64,000 bases of DNA from Treponema sp. UBA4267 (GCA_002395155.1 DGWD01000029.1:59655-123654); one strand, 5' to 3'. Shown: positions 1 to 9,325, counted from the first letter of the stretch. Notes: generated by a model from the letters alone, not told the origin. Program-made: numbers and translations.

Positions 1-677
1 TCAATACGTTCCTGTTCGGTTGCGGCATCATTTTGAAGTTTTGCAAGTTCAGCCTCGGCTTCTTCCAATTGACGTGTATAATCCTGAACATACTTTCGGA
101 AACTTTCTTCCGAAGAATCCAAGTGCAAAAGCTGATTTCTTACATCAGATGAAATTTCAGAAATATAGTTTCTTTTGTTCAAAGCGGTAAGAATTTTGTA
201 AACAAAACCATCTACAACCTGGTCTTTAGTTAACTCAGCGATTGGAAGTCGTTCCGAATTTTCACTGATAATCAAATTCATTGTTTCAATTTCAGAAATT
301 GTACAAATAAACTGATAATTATTATTTCCAGCATTTGCCAAAGAAATTTTCAAAACTAAATCGGCACGGCTTCCTTTATCTGCCGCATAAGCTGAATTTT
401 CACTTCCAAGTCCAGTTGCTGCATCAATCTGAGACTGTTTCTGAATCTCTCGTAATTCACTATCAATATCTGAAGTTCTAAGACTAATTTCAGGAACCAT
501 AGTAAAATCCTGAAGACATTTCATATAAGCAGAACTTACAAAGGCCTTAGAATTCTGATCTAAACTTGAATATTTCTTTTCATCCAGCGTTACCTTCAGT
601 ATCAGCTCTTTAGATTGAGCAAATCCTGAAAGCAAAATAAAACTAAAAACTATTAATGAAAGAATACGTTTCTTCAT
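1..677 (-). CDS. Secreted hypothetical protein, C-terminus cut off by window edge
   Basis: An uninterrupted minus-strand frame runs from an ATG at 677 off the left edge, giving at least 225 residues. The N-terminus (MKKRILSLIVFSFILLSGFAQ) is a typical Sec signal peptide with a cleavage site near residue 21, so the protein is exported. The visible C-terminal part is a charged stretch rich in E, A, L, K and Q (YTRQLEEAEAELAKLQNDAA) that should form a coiled coil. In-frame ATGs at 683 and 689 are alternative starts; 677 fits the signal peptide best. I do not recognise the family. Confidence 0.7.
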   Translation of the reverse strand, partial: MKKRILSLIVFSFILLSGFAQSKELILKVTLDEKKYSSLDQNSKAFVSSAYMKCLQDFTMVPEISLRTSDIDSELREIQKQSQIDAATGLGSENSAYAADKGSRADLVLKISLANAGNNNYQFICTISEIETMNLIISENSERLPIAELTKDQVVDGFVYKILTALNKRNYISEISSDVRNQLLHLDSSEESFRKYVQDYTRQLEEAEAELAKLQNDAATEQERI

Positions 678-904
678 AATCATATCCATAATCTATTGTT
701 AAATTATAGAATATATAAAAGCTTATCGCAATCTCACCTACCCCATAAATAAAGTAAAATTCGATTCAGATGTATTATATAGAAAAAAGTTTAAAATAAT
801 TGTTAAATTATTTTTTTTTCTTGCTAAATATATATTTCGCCTTTACACTGTATATTTATCTGATACCTAAGTATTAGAACAAATTTTTTATCGGCGAGGA
901 ATAT

Positions 905-1435
905 ATGAAAAAAATTATCGCATTTTTAGGATCTCTTTTAGTTTTGGCAGGTGCAATTTTTGCTGCAGACCCTGCTGTAGGTTTATGGAAGAGTATTGAT
1001 GACAAATCAGGAAAAGTTACTGCTATCTGGCGTATCTATGAAGAAAATGGATTACTTTTTGGTACAATTGCGGCAACAACAGACAAACCACAGGATGTAA
1101 TTGCAGATGCTTGTAAAAAATCTTACAAGAACTTCCCAATTGAAGGTGAAGTTAACAAAATGAGAACTGTTGGAACTCCTTGGATTTTCAACATGAAAAA
1201 AGAAGCTGAAGGTTCTTGGAAAGATGGAAACATCATCGATCCATCTAACGGAAAGATGTATGGTTGTGTAATTAAATATCTCAATGCAGGAGACAAGAAT
1301 AAGAATTACACTGCAAAAGAACCAACTTTAGCAATGGCTGGAACTGTTGGACCAATCCAGGTTTTCCAGTACTGGGTAAAGGCTTCTGAAGAAGACATTA
1401 AAGCTGCTCAGGAAAAAAATCCTGCTAAAAACTAA
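905..1435 (+). CDS. DUF2147 family secreted protein
   Basis: 176 residues with a signal peptide (cleavage near AIFAAD, residue 20-21). The mature part begins with the DUF2147 hallmark: GLWKSIDDKSGKVTAIWRIY followed by a conserved Gly-Lys-rich core (SWKDGNIIDPSNGKMYGC). DUF2147 proteins are small exported proteins, probably lipocalin-like beta barrels, of unknown function; they are common in Treponema and Bacteroidetes. The start is supported by GGCGAGGA eight bases upstream. It is monocistronic: a stem-loop follows and the next gene is convergent. Confidence 0.85.
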   Translation: MKKIIAFLGSLLVLAGAIFAADPAVGLWKSIDDKSGKVTAIWRIYEENGLLFGTIAATTDKPQDVIADACKKSYKNFPIEGEVNKMRTVGTPWIFNMKKEAEGSWKDGNIIDPSNGKMYGCVIKYLNAGDKNKNYTAKEPTLAMAGTVGPIQVFQYWVKASEEDIKAAQEKNPAKN

Positions 1436-1447
1436 AAAATCTTAAAA

Positions 1448-1484
1448 CAGAAAATCCGGGTTTACCAAAGAACCTGGATTTCTG
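1448..1484. terminator. Stem-loop between convergent genes
   Basis: CAGAAAATCC... pairs with ...GGATTTCTG through arms that include AATCCGGGTT/AACCTGGATT with G-U pairs. It lies just after the DUF2147 stop and overlaps the end of the convergent aminopeptidase gene, so it may end transcription from both sides. The T tract is weak. Confidence 0.4.
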
Positions 1485-2766
1485 ATTTGTAGAATTGGGC
1501 AATTGCCTTTTCCATGTATTCTACATCCTTTGCACCGGCACTTTCGTTTGGAGAATGCATTGCCCACTGTGCAAGTCCAATATCCACGGAAAGCACAGAG
1601 ACCTGACTATTACTTATATTTCCTAAGGTCGAACCACCCGCAATATTTGAATTATTTGTAAAAATCTGATAAGGAACCTTTGCCTTTTCGCAGATTTTTT
1701 TGAACACTCCTGCACTAACTCCATCACTTGTATATTTCTGGGCGGCATTAAACTTAATCACAATACCTTCATTTACTCCTGGTTTGTTTACAGGATCTGC
1801 CTTTGACACATAATTTGGGTGTACGGCATGTGCATTATCTGCACTTACAAGAAAACTCTTTGCAAGGGCCGCAAGATATTCCTGCTCCGACCGGCCAAAA
1901 CTTTCGTTTATTCTATGAAGTGTATCGTAAAGGAAGGTCGAGGCCGCACCCTGACGTGACTGACTTCCAACTTCCTCATTATCAAAAACAGCATGGATAA
2001 GGACACTTCTCCCCCCATCGCCACTTTCTTCTTTTACAGCTTTCAAAAAGCCCTGCAAAGTTGTGTAGGCACATTCCAAATCATCTAGTTTAGGGCTAGA
2101 AATAAACTCCTTTTTTTCTCCCCAGAAGCTTCCTTTATCACGGTTATAAAGATAAAGATCATAAGAAAGAATTTCCTCTTCCTTAACTCCTGCTTCCTTG
2201 GCAAGAAGTTTCTTAAAAGAAAAATCTTCATTGCTTGAAATAATTGGGCGGATTTCCTGCTGTACATCAACCTTGTGTCCGTCATTAGCATCGCGATTCA
2301 TATGAATGGCAAGGTTTGGAATCATTAGAAGGTCGCGGTCAAAATTTACCAGAATAGACTTAAAAGAAAAATCTCTGCCCTTTTCAGAAACAATAAGTCT
2401 TCCGGCAATACTTAAAGCCCTGTCAAACCATGGATTTATAAGCATTCCACCGTATTTTTCTACGTTCAAAGAAACAATACCTTCGCTCTTTAGTTCCGGA
2501 TTTTCTTTAATTTTAAATGATGGAGAATCGCTATGAGAGGCAGTCATTAAAAAGCCCTGGAAATTTTTACAAGGTACTGTAAAAGAAATGATGGCAGAAC
2601 CATTTCTTATTACAAAGTATTTTTTACCTTCTTCCAGTTTCCAAACTGTATCTTCCTTCAATTCAGAAAAACCATTCTTTTCCAGTTGCCCCTTTATATT
2701 ATTAATGGCGTGAAAACAACTTGGACTGTTTTGAATAAAATCTAATAATTTCTGACTTGAACTCAT
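1462..2766 (-). CDS. apeB: M18 family aminopeptidase
   Basis: 434 residues, the normal length for M18 (aspartyl/ApeB-type) zinc aminopeptidases, which release N-terminal residues from peptides in the cytoplasm. Seen in the sequence: the first metal-site block TASHSDSPSFKIK (residues 78-90), the catalytic and metal block VFDNEEVGSQSRQGA (near 260), VSADNAHAVHPNY (near 310) and the C-terminal GGSTLGNISNSQVSVLSVDIG block. No signal peptide. TAGGAG lies seven bases upstream of the ATG. It is followed by dhaM in the opposite relation (dhaM lies downstream of it on the same strand only if the 60-bp gap were read backwards), so it is probably its own unit. Confidence 0.93.
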   Translation of the reverse strand: MSSSQKLLDFIQNSPSCFHAINNIKGQLEKNGFSELKEDTVWKLEEGKKYFVIRNGSAIISFTVPCKNFQGFLMTASHSDSPSFKIKENPELKSEGIVSLNVEKYGGMLINPWFDRALSIAGRLIVSEKGRDFSFKSILVNFDRDLLMIPNLAIHMNRDANDGHKVDVQQEIRPIISSNEDFSFKKLLAKEAGVKEEEILSYDLYLYNRDKGSFWGEKKEFISSPKLDDLECAYTTLQGFLKAVKEESGDGGRSVLIHAVFDNEEVGSQSRQGAASTFLYDTLHRINESFGRSEQEYLAALAKSFLVSADNAHAVHPNYVSKADPVNKPGVNEGIVIKFNAAQKYTSDGVSAGVFKKICEKAKVPYQIFTNNSNIAGGSTLGNISNSQVSVLSVDIGLAQWAMHSPNESAGAKDVEYMEKAIAQFYKSEIQVLW

Positions 2767-2826
2767 ATATTACTCCTATAAAAACTCTACATTAGTGGTG
2801 CTGCAAGGATGCAGCAAATTACAAAT

Positions 2827-3213
2827 TTATGCTTTTTTCATGTTTTTGGAATCTTGGGCCTGACGCAAAACCTCTTCCAAAGGCATATTTATAGAAGACA
2901 TTACCGCAGCCGCAATTGAACCTTCAATCATTGGGCAATCTGCCAAAAGAACCTTTTTTCCTTCATCTGCCATTTTTTTAATAACGGCCTTAGCAGTGTT
3001 TACAGAACTTCCTATATCAGCAATTACAATCACCCCATCATCAGAATACATTTCTTCAACAGCAGCTGTAATTTTTTTTTCGCTGGCACCGTATCCTCCA
3101 TCATCATTTCCACCAATAGCTTTAATTTTTGCACCCTTGGCCATGAGTAAGGCTACCTCTGCTACCGATTCTGCTAATTTTTGACTGTGTGATACTAAAA
3201 CAAGTGAAACCAT
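2827..3213 (-). CDS. dhaM: DhaM-like PTS EIIA-mannose family phosphocarrier
   Basis: 128 residues matching the EIIA-man fold of DhaM, the PTS subunit that passes phosphate from HPr to dihydroxyacetone kinase. The N-terminal VSLVLVSHSQKLAE carries the expected active His (His9). GAKIKAIGGNDDGGYGASEKKI and VIVIADIGSSVNTAKAVI are the usual DhaM blocks. No dhaK or dhaL is next to it here, so its partner lies elsewhere or it serves another target. It sits downstream of the chromate transporter pair (23-bp gap, same strand), so it may be co-transcribed with it. Confidence 0.8.
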   Translation of the reverse strand: MVSLVLVSHSQKLAESVAEVALLMAKGAKIKAIGGNDDGGYGASEKKITAAVEEMYSDDGVIVIADIGSSVNTAKAVIKKMADEGKKVLLADCPMIEGSIAAAVMSSINMPLEEVLRQAQDSKNMKKA

Positions 3214-3236
3214 AAAATCCTTTATCCTATTTTTAT

Positions 3237-3803
3237 TTAAAACTTAAATACCAGACCGACAATTGCTCCAATCACAAACCAGAAAAATGGATGAATTTTC
3301 TTAAAAAGTTTAATCTGCAAAAGTGCCAGAATAATTGCCGCCAGAATAATAACACTCCAAACTGGTTGAAAGTTCCCGTCTGTTGAGTTGAATAAAATTG
3401 CCTTACAAATGCCCCAAATTGCAACCGCTATAATTGCAGTAACAGCAGGACGAATTGCAGAAAAAGCCGATTTTACAAAACGATTTTCGCTAACTTTGGA
3501 AAAAAAAGCTGCTACCAGACAAATAATTATGATAGAAGGTGTGACTAAGCCCAAAGTTGCAATTATTCCTCCCGAAATTCCAAGAGTTTCAAAACCAACG
3601 TAGGTTGCCATGTTAATGCCAAGAGGACCTGGAGTTGATTCAGAAATAGCAATCATATTTGTAAGTTCTTGCATGGTAAACCACTGATACTTATCGCCAA
3701 GTTCCATTAAATATGGCAAAGTTGCAGGTCCACCGCCTACAGAAAACAGTCCAACCTTAAAAAATTCCCAAAATAGTCGGAGGCCCAAAACTAAATTATT
3801 CAA
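3237..3803 (-). CDS. Chromate transporter half-protein, second of pair
   Basis: 188 residues with about six hydrophobic segments. It shows the CHR half-domain signature FSVGGGPATLPYL near residue 20 and ESTPGPLGINMATYVGFETLGISGG near 55-80. Short CHR proteins work as heterodimers with inverted topology; bacterial CHR proteins export chromate, though many are of unproven substrate. It overlaps the first half-gene by 8 bases, so the two are translationally coupled. Confidence 0.88.
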   Translation of the reverse strand: MNNLVLGLRLFWEFFKVGLFSVGGGPATLPYLMELGDKYQWFTMQELTNMIAISESTPGPLGINMATYVGFETLGISGGIIATLGLVTPSIIIICLVAAFFSKVSENRFVKSAFSAIRPAVTAIIAVAIWGICKAILFNSTDGNFQPVWSVIILAAIILALLQIKLFKKIHPFFWFVIGAIVGLVFKF

Positions 3804-4365
3804 CTTTATCCTCCTTCTTTTTTCGTGATTTTATTAAATCAATAATAATTCCACTTGCAGCAGCCATAATAACAAGACAAACAGTAGGAATTGGAGTAAA
3901 AAAAGCCAAAGCCAAAATGATGATGGCGATAATCCAGGCTACTAGAGATTTTAAAGTCTTTTTTCCAAGTGTAATAACCGTATTCGAAAGCAAGGCACAA
4001 ACAACAGCACGAACTCCCATCATGGCGTGACTAACCCAAACGTTATCCAAAAAGTTATTTAAAAATGCCGCAATAAGCAGAATGATGATGAGGGAAGGCG
4101 AAATCATTCCCAAAGTTGCAATAATTCCGCCAGAAACTTTTTCGCGTTTATAACCAACAAAAGTAGCGGTATTAACGGCAATAATTCCTGGAGTACACTG
4201 ACCAATAGCATATATATCTAAAAGTTCTTCTGATTTTACCCACTTGCGGTTTTCTACCAGCTCGCGTTCCAGCATAGGCAGCATAGAAAGACCACCCCCA
4301 AAAGTAAGTCCTCCAATTTTAAAAAAGGACCAGTAAAGCTGTAAAAGAGATTTAAATTTGTTCAT
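3796..4365 (-). CDS. Chromate transporter half-protein, first of pair
   Basis: 189 residues, the upstream member of the split chromate transporter. It has the same blocks in its own version: FGGGLSMLPMLERELV near residue 20 and IGQCTPGIIAVNTATFVGY near 55-72, then several membrane segments and a basic/acidic tail (KSRKKKEDKVE). The 8-base overlap with the next gene argues for equal expression of both halves. Confidence 0.88.
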   Translation of the reverse strand: MNKFKSLLQLYWSFFKIGGLTFGGGLSMLPMLERELVENRKWVKSEELLDIYAIGQCTPGIIAVNTATFVGYKREKVSGGIIATLGMISPSLIIILLIAAFLNNFLDNVWVSHAMMGVRAVVCALLSNTVITLGKKTLKSLVAWIIAIIILALAFFTPIPTVCLVIMAAASGIIIDLIKSRKKKEDKVE

Positions 4366-4435
4366 TGGAGCTATTATAGCAATAAAGAGCCTGGGATTCT
4401 ATCTGGATTATATCAGAATCTAACTATAGAAAACT

Positions 4436-5590
4436 TTACTTTAGAAGACTTTCGGGAACTTGGTCTGCCATAGCTTTATAGGCCGCTTCGCTTGGGTGCA
4501 GATGATCTCCACTGTCAAAACCTTCTGCAAAGGCCTCTGTTTTTTTAGGATTTCGAACAGCCTTATCAAAATCTATACAACCGTCAAAATCTGGGGAAGT
4601 TCTAAGCCAGTCGTTAAAGGTATTTCTTACTTCATCACGGAAAGGCTCGTAGGTTCTCCATCCAAAAATTGGAAGCAGAGTGCCAGACCATACCCTTAGT
4701 CCAAGTTTTCGGGCATGCTTTATGTAAAGTTCTTCTACCCCATTTTCCATTTCTTGGGCAGTAGGCATGTCTGACCAGGGACGGAACTTATTCACTTCTA
4801 CTCCAACCGGATGAATTATATCGTTTATTCCATGTTGGATAATGACATCGGAAGCACCAGCAACCTGTAATTCTATTGGAAAACGTGTCTGGCCTTTTAA
4901 ACCATAAGCGGCATATGTTATACAATCATACTGACGAAGAATGCGGGTTCCACAAACAGCCCTGCGAATTATTGCAACATTATGAAAGCCCTGCTCCCAA
5001 GCCCTTTGAGCAAGATAGTCAGGCCAGGACTGAGCGGTAATAGAATCTCCATAACAGACAAGGGCATGATTTTTTTCTTCTGTAAGTACATCTATAGTAT
5101 TTAAAAAATAGTACCAGTTTGTATTTCTACAAAAGTCATCTGTAAAATTTTCTTTATCTGCAAAGTCACCGTAAGCAAATTGCCCTTTTGATAAAGGCCC
5201 TGTAACCAGGGTACCGGCATTCATCTGGGTAAAATCTTTAAAATACATTGATACTTCAACGGTTTGGCCGGCTTCAATGGTAAAATCAATTGAATCAGAA
5301 AGGATTTCCTGGCCTGCAGGAATACTTAATTGAGTTTTTCCTTCAAGAGTAATTGCAATTGGAGAATAGTCACCATCATCATTTTTTTTAGCTACATAAG
5401 CCCTGGAAATATTTACAGTTTCGCTGCCAGTTAAATTTGAAAAGTGGAATCTAAGCTTTGAGCCAGAAAAAACAACACGAACTGGATAACGCAAAGTTAA
5501 ATTTTTAGCGTACGTAGCTTCTTTACGATCGGTGATGGAAGTAGCAGTACCCCAGCAGGCTACCCATTTTGTAAAAGACAAATCAGACAT
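4436..5590 (-). CDS. SGNH/GDSL-family esterase with N-terminal beta domain
   Basis: 384 residues. The C-terminal two thirds is an SGNH hydrolase: block I CYGDSITAQSW (nucleophile Ser, near residue 183), the block III Gly-Asn as IQHGINDIIHP (near 258) and the block V Asp-His pair as SGDHLHPSEAAYKAM (near 364). The first ~165 residues look like a beta-sandwich of the kind found in front of carbohydrate esterases. No signal peptide, so it probably removes acetyl or other acyl groups from imported oligosaccharides in the cytoplasm. Substrate is not visible from sequence. Start supported by GGAGAAAATT just upstream. Confidence 0.85.
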   Translation of the reverse strand: MSDLSFTKWVACWGTATSITDRKEATYAKNLTLRYPVRVVFSGSKLRFHFSNLTGSETVNISRAYVAKKNDDGDYSPIAITLEGKTQLSIPAGQEILSDSIDFTIEAGQTVEVSMYFKDFTQMNAGTLVTGPLSKGQFAYGDFADKENFTDDFCRNTNWYYFLNTIDVLTEEKNHALVCYGDSITAQSWPDYLAQRAWEQGFHNVAIIRRAVCGTRILRQYDCITYAAYGLKGQTRFPIELQVAGASDVIIQHGINDIIHPVGVEVNKFRPWSDMPTAQEMENGVEELYIKHARKLGLRVWSGTLLPIFGWRTYEPFRDEVRNTFNDWLRTSPDFDGCIDFDKAVRNPKKTEAFAEGFDSGDHLHPSEAAYKAMADQVPESLLK

Positions 5591-5617
5591 AATTTTCTCC
5601 AGTTTTTTGAATTATGC

Positions 5618-6367
5618 CTAATTTAGCAAAAAATTGGAATTCTCTTCAATAATTTTTCCAACATCTTCAAGAGACAAGCCTAAAACCTGGGCAATATCGG
5701 AATAAACTCTCTTTATCAAGTTTACAGAATTGTCGCTTCCGCCCAACCAAGGTTCTGAATCTGGATTGTCGGTTTCGGCCAAAAGTTGATTAAGTGGAGT
5801 TTGTTTTAAAAGATTTTGGATATGCTTTGAACGGCATGTTTCACATCCAAAAGTAGTCATATAACCACGGTGCATAAATTCCTGAAAAATATCCAGAGGG
5901 CCGTCATACCAGTGAATAATTGGACGTGCCTTTGGATAGTCTTCCAAAATCTTACAGATTTCCTTTTCTGCATCTTTTGTATGAATTACGCAAGCCTTCC
6001 CTGATACGTTACAGTAGTTCAAAAAATAACGAAAAACTTCTTCTTGCTTTTGTGGACTCGCCTCTTTATACCAGCAAAAATCCATTCCAATTTCGCCAAT
6101 CAAAGGAGACTGCTCACACAGCGAATCATAAACCGAAAGATTTTGAGGGGCATTAAGGGCTTGTTTTGGATGAATACCAAAGGTCGGAATAATTCTTGCA
6201 GAACAACCCAAGGCTTTAGCTTTTTCTTCCAATTGGAGATTTTTCTTATAAGAATTTGCATCCATTGAAGCCGCTACAATTGTTCCGCCAAAGCCTGCAA
6301 GCTGCTCCAGCAATTCCTTTTGATTTTTGTAGGAATCCAGATGGGTGTGAAAATCAATATAATGCAC
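5618..6367 (-). CDS. TatD family metal-dependent hydrolase
   Basis: About 249 residues. The TatD metal sites are present: DFHTHLDSY near the N-terminus, IGEIGMDFCWY, CVIHTKDAEKEI, IIHWYDG and LLAETDNPDSEPW. Family members are 3'-5' DNases/RNases or quality-control hydrolases in the cytoplasm. I place the start at a GTG at 6367, because GGAG lies seven bases before it and the protein then begins VHYIDFHTH, the family's usual start; an upstream ATG at 6391 would overlap thiQ by about 20 bases. It directly follows thiQ and is likely translated from the same mRNA. Confidence 0.88.
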   Translation of the reverse strand: MHYIDFHTHLDSYKNQKELLEQLAGFGGTIVAASMDANSYKKNLQLEEKAKALGCSARIIPTFGIHPKQALNAPQNLSVYDSLCEQSPLIGEIGMDFCWYKEASPQKQEEVFRYFLNYCNVSGKACVIHTKDAEKEICKILEDYPKARPIIHWYDGPLDIFQEFMHRGYMTTFGCETCRSKHIQNLLKQTPLNQLLAETDNPDSEPWLGGSDNSVNLIKRVYSDIAQVLGLSLEDVGKIIEENSNFLLN

Positions 6368-6371
6368 CAAA

Positions 6372-7049
6372 CTACTCCAGCATTCCTTCATCAAAAGCTT
6401 CTGGGTTACCCTGCCAGAGGATTCGGCCCTTCTTCATCATAATAATTTTATCACTAATACTTTTTGCTTCCCTTATATCATGAGTAACCATAATTCCGGT
6501 AAAGCCCAAAGTTTTTTGCAAATCTCTGATTAAGGCAGCCAGTTTTTTTCTGAGCGGTGCATCCAAGGCAGAAAGAGGTTCATCAAAAAGTACAAGTTTA
6601 GGATTCATGATTAAGGTACGGGCCAAAGCTACACGCTGAGCTTCTCCACCAGAAAGAGTTGCAGGATACCGTTTTTCAAAACCTTCAAGCCCAAAATATT
6701 TCAAAAAATCGCGGGCTTTTTCGCGGGCTTCCCTTTTTTTTACGCCATTGGAAACAAGCCCATAAGCAACATTATCTTCTATTTTTAAATGATCAAAAAG
6801 AGTGTGACTTTGAAAAACCATTCCTATCCCCCGTTTTGCAGGAGGAAGCTTGGAAATATCCTGATCATCCAAAACTATTTTTTGTTCAGGACAGGCCTTA
6901 TTAAGTCCACTGATTAAACGCAAAACTGTAGATTTACCGGAACCACTTGGCCCAACAATCGAAGTCATTGTGCCTTTTTCACAAGAAAAAGAAAGGTCAA
7001 TTTTTACAGTATCAAAGTTTTCTCGTAAATTTTCTGCTACAAAGTACAT
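6372..7049 (-). CDS. thiQ: Thiamine ABC transporter ATP-binding protein
   Basis: 225 residues, a standard ABC ATPase: Walker A GPSGSGKST (residue 33-41), Q-loop near MVFQSHTLF, signature LSGGEAQRVALARTL and Walker B LVLFDEPLSALD, then the switch His in MVTHDIREA. The compact size and sequence fit the ThiQ/FbpC group. It belongs with the thiB and thiP genes at 16.4-18.9 kb, which lack an ATPase of their own, but is now separated from them by the accessory island. GGAG precedes the ATG. Because of the split it can no longer be assumed to be under the TPP riboswitch. Confidence 0.87.
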   Translation of the reverse strand: MYFVAENLRENFDTVKIDLSFSCEKGTMTSIVGPSGSGKSTVLRLISGLNKACPEQKIVLDDQDISKLPPAKRGIGMVFQSHTLFDHLKIEDNVAYGLVSNGVKKREAREKARDFLKYFGLEGFEKRYPATLSGGEAQRVALARTLIMNPKLVLFDEPLSALDAPLRKKLAALIRDLQKTLGFTGIMVTHDIREAKSISDKIIMMKKGRILWQGNPEAFDEGMLE

Positions 7050-7193
7050 TTTATCTCCATAACACTACATAAACACCAATTTTAACAACGTCATAAACGG
7101 ATATATCATATTTTGACCTGCAGTTTTTAATTATATTAAACTTTTCAAATTTTGTAATCTGTAATTATTCTGATCAGATATCTGAAATTTCAG

Positions 7194-9017
7194 CTAATTC
7201 ACTACAAGTTCATTCAGATATTCTTCAACATTCTTGTACATTACATCATTTTCAGATTGCATTGTTTCCCCGCGATATAGGACACACTTCTTTGTAATTT
7301 TTCCAAAACGTTTTTCAGTTAATGCAATTTTATCTTCATTAATCAAATGTCTGTATTGAAAAGGAATTGCTTCTAGAGAATGCTTTATTTCATAAATCTC
7401 ACAGGTATTTGTCTGGTTGTCATATATTACCATATCAAATTCACCGGCTTCAAAACGAATCTGGAAAACCTGTTTTTTGTTTTCGTGACGATTAGGCATT
7501 AAAACTCTCTTAGTTTCATAAATAACGATATCTTCCAGCATGTGACCGAGAACACCTTCTATTATCTTTTCTGTAATAAGATTAATTTCACGCTCTTGAA
7601 GGTTCTTTATCTGTTCATCTTTCATTAATGAATAAACCAAAGCCTGTGCTTGGCAGAATCTCATTCCTGGTTGTGTAAAGATTGTATAATTAAGCTTTCC
7701 TTCACTACCTGTAAGAGTTTCAATATCCAGGTCGTCTATTAGATCAAGTCGTTTCAGATACTGTTTTATTTCTTCCACATGAGTATCAGTAATGCCAATT
7801 GTCTGATTGTCTTTTTCTTTAATTTCAAGAATCTTTTTTAAGGTAGCTAGAATCTGAGACTTGTCGATTGTATCCAGAACATCAGTTCTATTTTCTTCAT
7901 CACGAGCTTTACGAAGAAGTTGTGCTGTTGAACCTAAGTCGTGACTTTCAAATAAGTCAGTAATGACCTTTACGGTAAAGTCATGGTTTTCATCTTCAAT
8001 AATTCTGTTGATTGCATTAGTAAGCTCATTAGCATCATACAATTCCCGAAGGTGTCTGAAATAGCGTCCCTTTTGATAGCATTTCAAACTGTGCTGAATA
8101 TTCTTACAAATGGCTGTATCGATATACCTTCTTGCAGTCTCATCATCACGGAATGAAGCTTCCTCTACATTCAGTTCTTCATCCTCAAAATCCAACTCCC
8201 CTGCTTTTAGGGTTCCACCATAACGGATATATTCATCAATGGATGTGATTCCTAAAAGTCGAGCATGTTCTTTATAAGGAATAAATGTTGTATGAACAGT
8301 AACGGCACGATCATACAGTTCTTCACTTTCTGCAAAATAGAATCCCAGAGAATCCGTTCCAGAAAGAACAAACTTTAAGCCCTGTACCGCATACACATCA
8401 GAAAGAAGAGCCGCATTATCAATAAAATCTTCAAGCAAAGTAATTTCATCAATCAGGAAAAACTTGATTCCCTTTTCGCGTGCAAGTTTTATATCCTTAT
8501 TCAAATCTGCAATTGTTTCCCCTACCCTTGCCTTTATGTATATTGTCTGTTTTCGGTCTTCCTCTTTCATGTCCAGAATAAGTTGTTTGAGGAGAGTCGT
8601 TTTTCCGGTACGGCGAAGTCCATAAACAAGACAAACCTTGTCCGCTGGTTTTCCGTACAGATAGGAAGAAATCTTTTCGTAACAGTCACGCTTCTTAAAA
8701 TCTTTGGCAGTTTCTGCCATTTCCAAAAGTCCGGATCCTGTTATAGCATTCATTATGAAAGAAGTATTGTCATCAGGCCTTGCAGATGCAGGAAGATTCT
8801 TTTTCATTTCTCGAAGTTTCTTTTGTAATTGGCGACGTTCTTCTATCAGAGGCCTCATTTTTTCAGCTTCATCGTTTGTGAGAAAATTGCTTACTGTTTT
8901 TTTGTTTTCTTTATACTGCTGATAGAAATAAGGCTTGCCGTCAATATTCTTAGTAACGATTGTTCCACGTGGTAAAGCCTCTATTTTCTTTTCCAATTCT
9001 TCTATAGATTCAGCCAT
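7194..9017 (-). CDS. AAA-family ATPase with C-terminal nuclease-like domain
   Basis: 607 residues. After a coiled-coil-like N-terminus (residues 1-75) comes an ATPase with Walker A GLRRTGKTTLL (133-143), Walker B KFFLIDEITLL and a sensor-like LSGTDSLGF. The C-terminal part ends with GEFDMVIYDNQTNTCEIYEIKHS, which fits a PD-(D/E)XK nuclease core (D ... EIK). This resembles the large group of bacterial ATPases related to DUF4143 and archaeal-type ATPases, whose role is poorly known and which spread between genomes. It opens the island next to thiQ. Repeated operator-like boxes lie just upstream (9037-9086). Two perfect palindromes (10 and 12 bp) lie just past its stop (7167-7190). Confidence 0.8.
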   Translation of the reverse strand: MAESIEELEKKIEALPRGTIVTKNIDGKPYFYQQYKENKKTVSNFLTNDEAEKMRPLIEERRQLQKKLREMKKNLPASARPDDNTSFIMNAITGSGLLEMAETAKDFKKRDCYEKISSYLYGKPADKVCLVYGLRRTGKTTLLKQLILDMKEEDRKQTIYIKARVGETIADLNKDIKLAREKGIKFFLIDEITLLEDFIDNAALLSDVYAVQGLKFVLSGTDSLGFYFAESEELYDRAVTVHTTFIPYKEHARLLGITSIDEYIRYGGTLKAGELDFEDEELNVEEASFRDDETARRYIDTAICKNIQHSLKCYQKGRYFRHLRELYDANELTNAINRIIEDENHDFTVKVITDLFESHDLGSTAQLLRKARDEENRTDVLDTIDKSQILATLKKILEIKEKDNQTIGITDTHVEEIKQYLKRLDLIDDLDIETLTGSEGKLNYTIFTQPGMRFCQAQALVYSLMKDEQIKNLQEREINLITEKIIEGVLGHMLEDIVIYETKRVLMPNRHENKKQVFQIRFEAGEFDMVIYDNQTNTCEIYEIKHSLEAIPFQYRHLINEDKIALTEKRFGKITKKCVLYRGETMQSENDVMYKNVEEYLNELVVN

Positions 9018-9036
9018 AAAGCACCTCTTACTACCA

Positions 9037-9086
9037 TACTAACACCTACTAACACCCCTTGTAAAGAGTAAAACGGTGTTAGTAGG
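9037..9086. promoter_or_regulatory. Repeated boxes upstream of the ATPase gene, candidate operator
   Basis: TACTAACACC occurs twice in tandem (9037-9046 and 9047-9056) and a third time inverted as GGTGTTAGTA (9075-9084). The second and third copies form a 12-bp inverted repeat (CCTACTAACACC/GGTGTTAGTAGG) with an 18-bp gap. The boxes start 20 bases before the ATPase start codon, so a protein bound there would block its promoter or ribosome site. Confidence 0.45.
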
Positions 9087-9188
9087 TTATCATGTACATT
9101 AAAGTGTTTTCCTATCTATAGGATTTTATCTTTGCATTGATTCAGTAGACCCCCTCATGTGTATGAAACTGATTTGTAAAAAAAAAGG

Positions 9189-9325
9189 AGGGGAAGGACT
9201 TCCCCTCGCTCCCAAGCCAAGTCGCCCCACGAATCGTCCCTGCAAACAGTGCCGATTCTCTCCACTTTGTTGGCTTGTCCGCTACCCCTTCTGCGGGCTC
9301 AATCGCCGCCCGCAACGCCTGCTAA
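9189..9325 (-). repeat. GC-rich structured interspersed repeat (copy A)
   Basis: A strongly GC-rich patch in an AT-rich region. It holds nested inverted repeats: AGGGGAAG/CTTCCCCT (9189-9206), CAAGCCAA/TTGGCTTG (9213-9220 with 9270-9277) and GCGGGC/GCCCGC (9293-9313). Read on the minus strand it begins GGCGTTGCGGG...CCCGC and ends GGGGAAG..CTTCCCC, the same order as the element at 63.4 kb. The rest of 9087-9396 shows no gene: the only open frame crossing it is short, GC-biased and without a ribosome site. Confidence 0.6.

Noticed and set aside
9189..9325. Integron attC recombination site
   Set aside because: Spirochaetes do carry integrons and the element folds, but I cannot find the paired RYYYAAC/GTTRRRY core boxes, and no integrase or cassette array is in the window.
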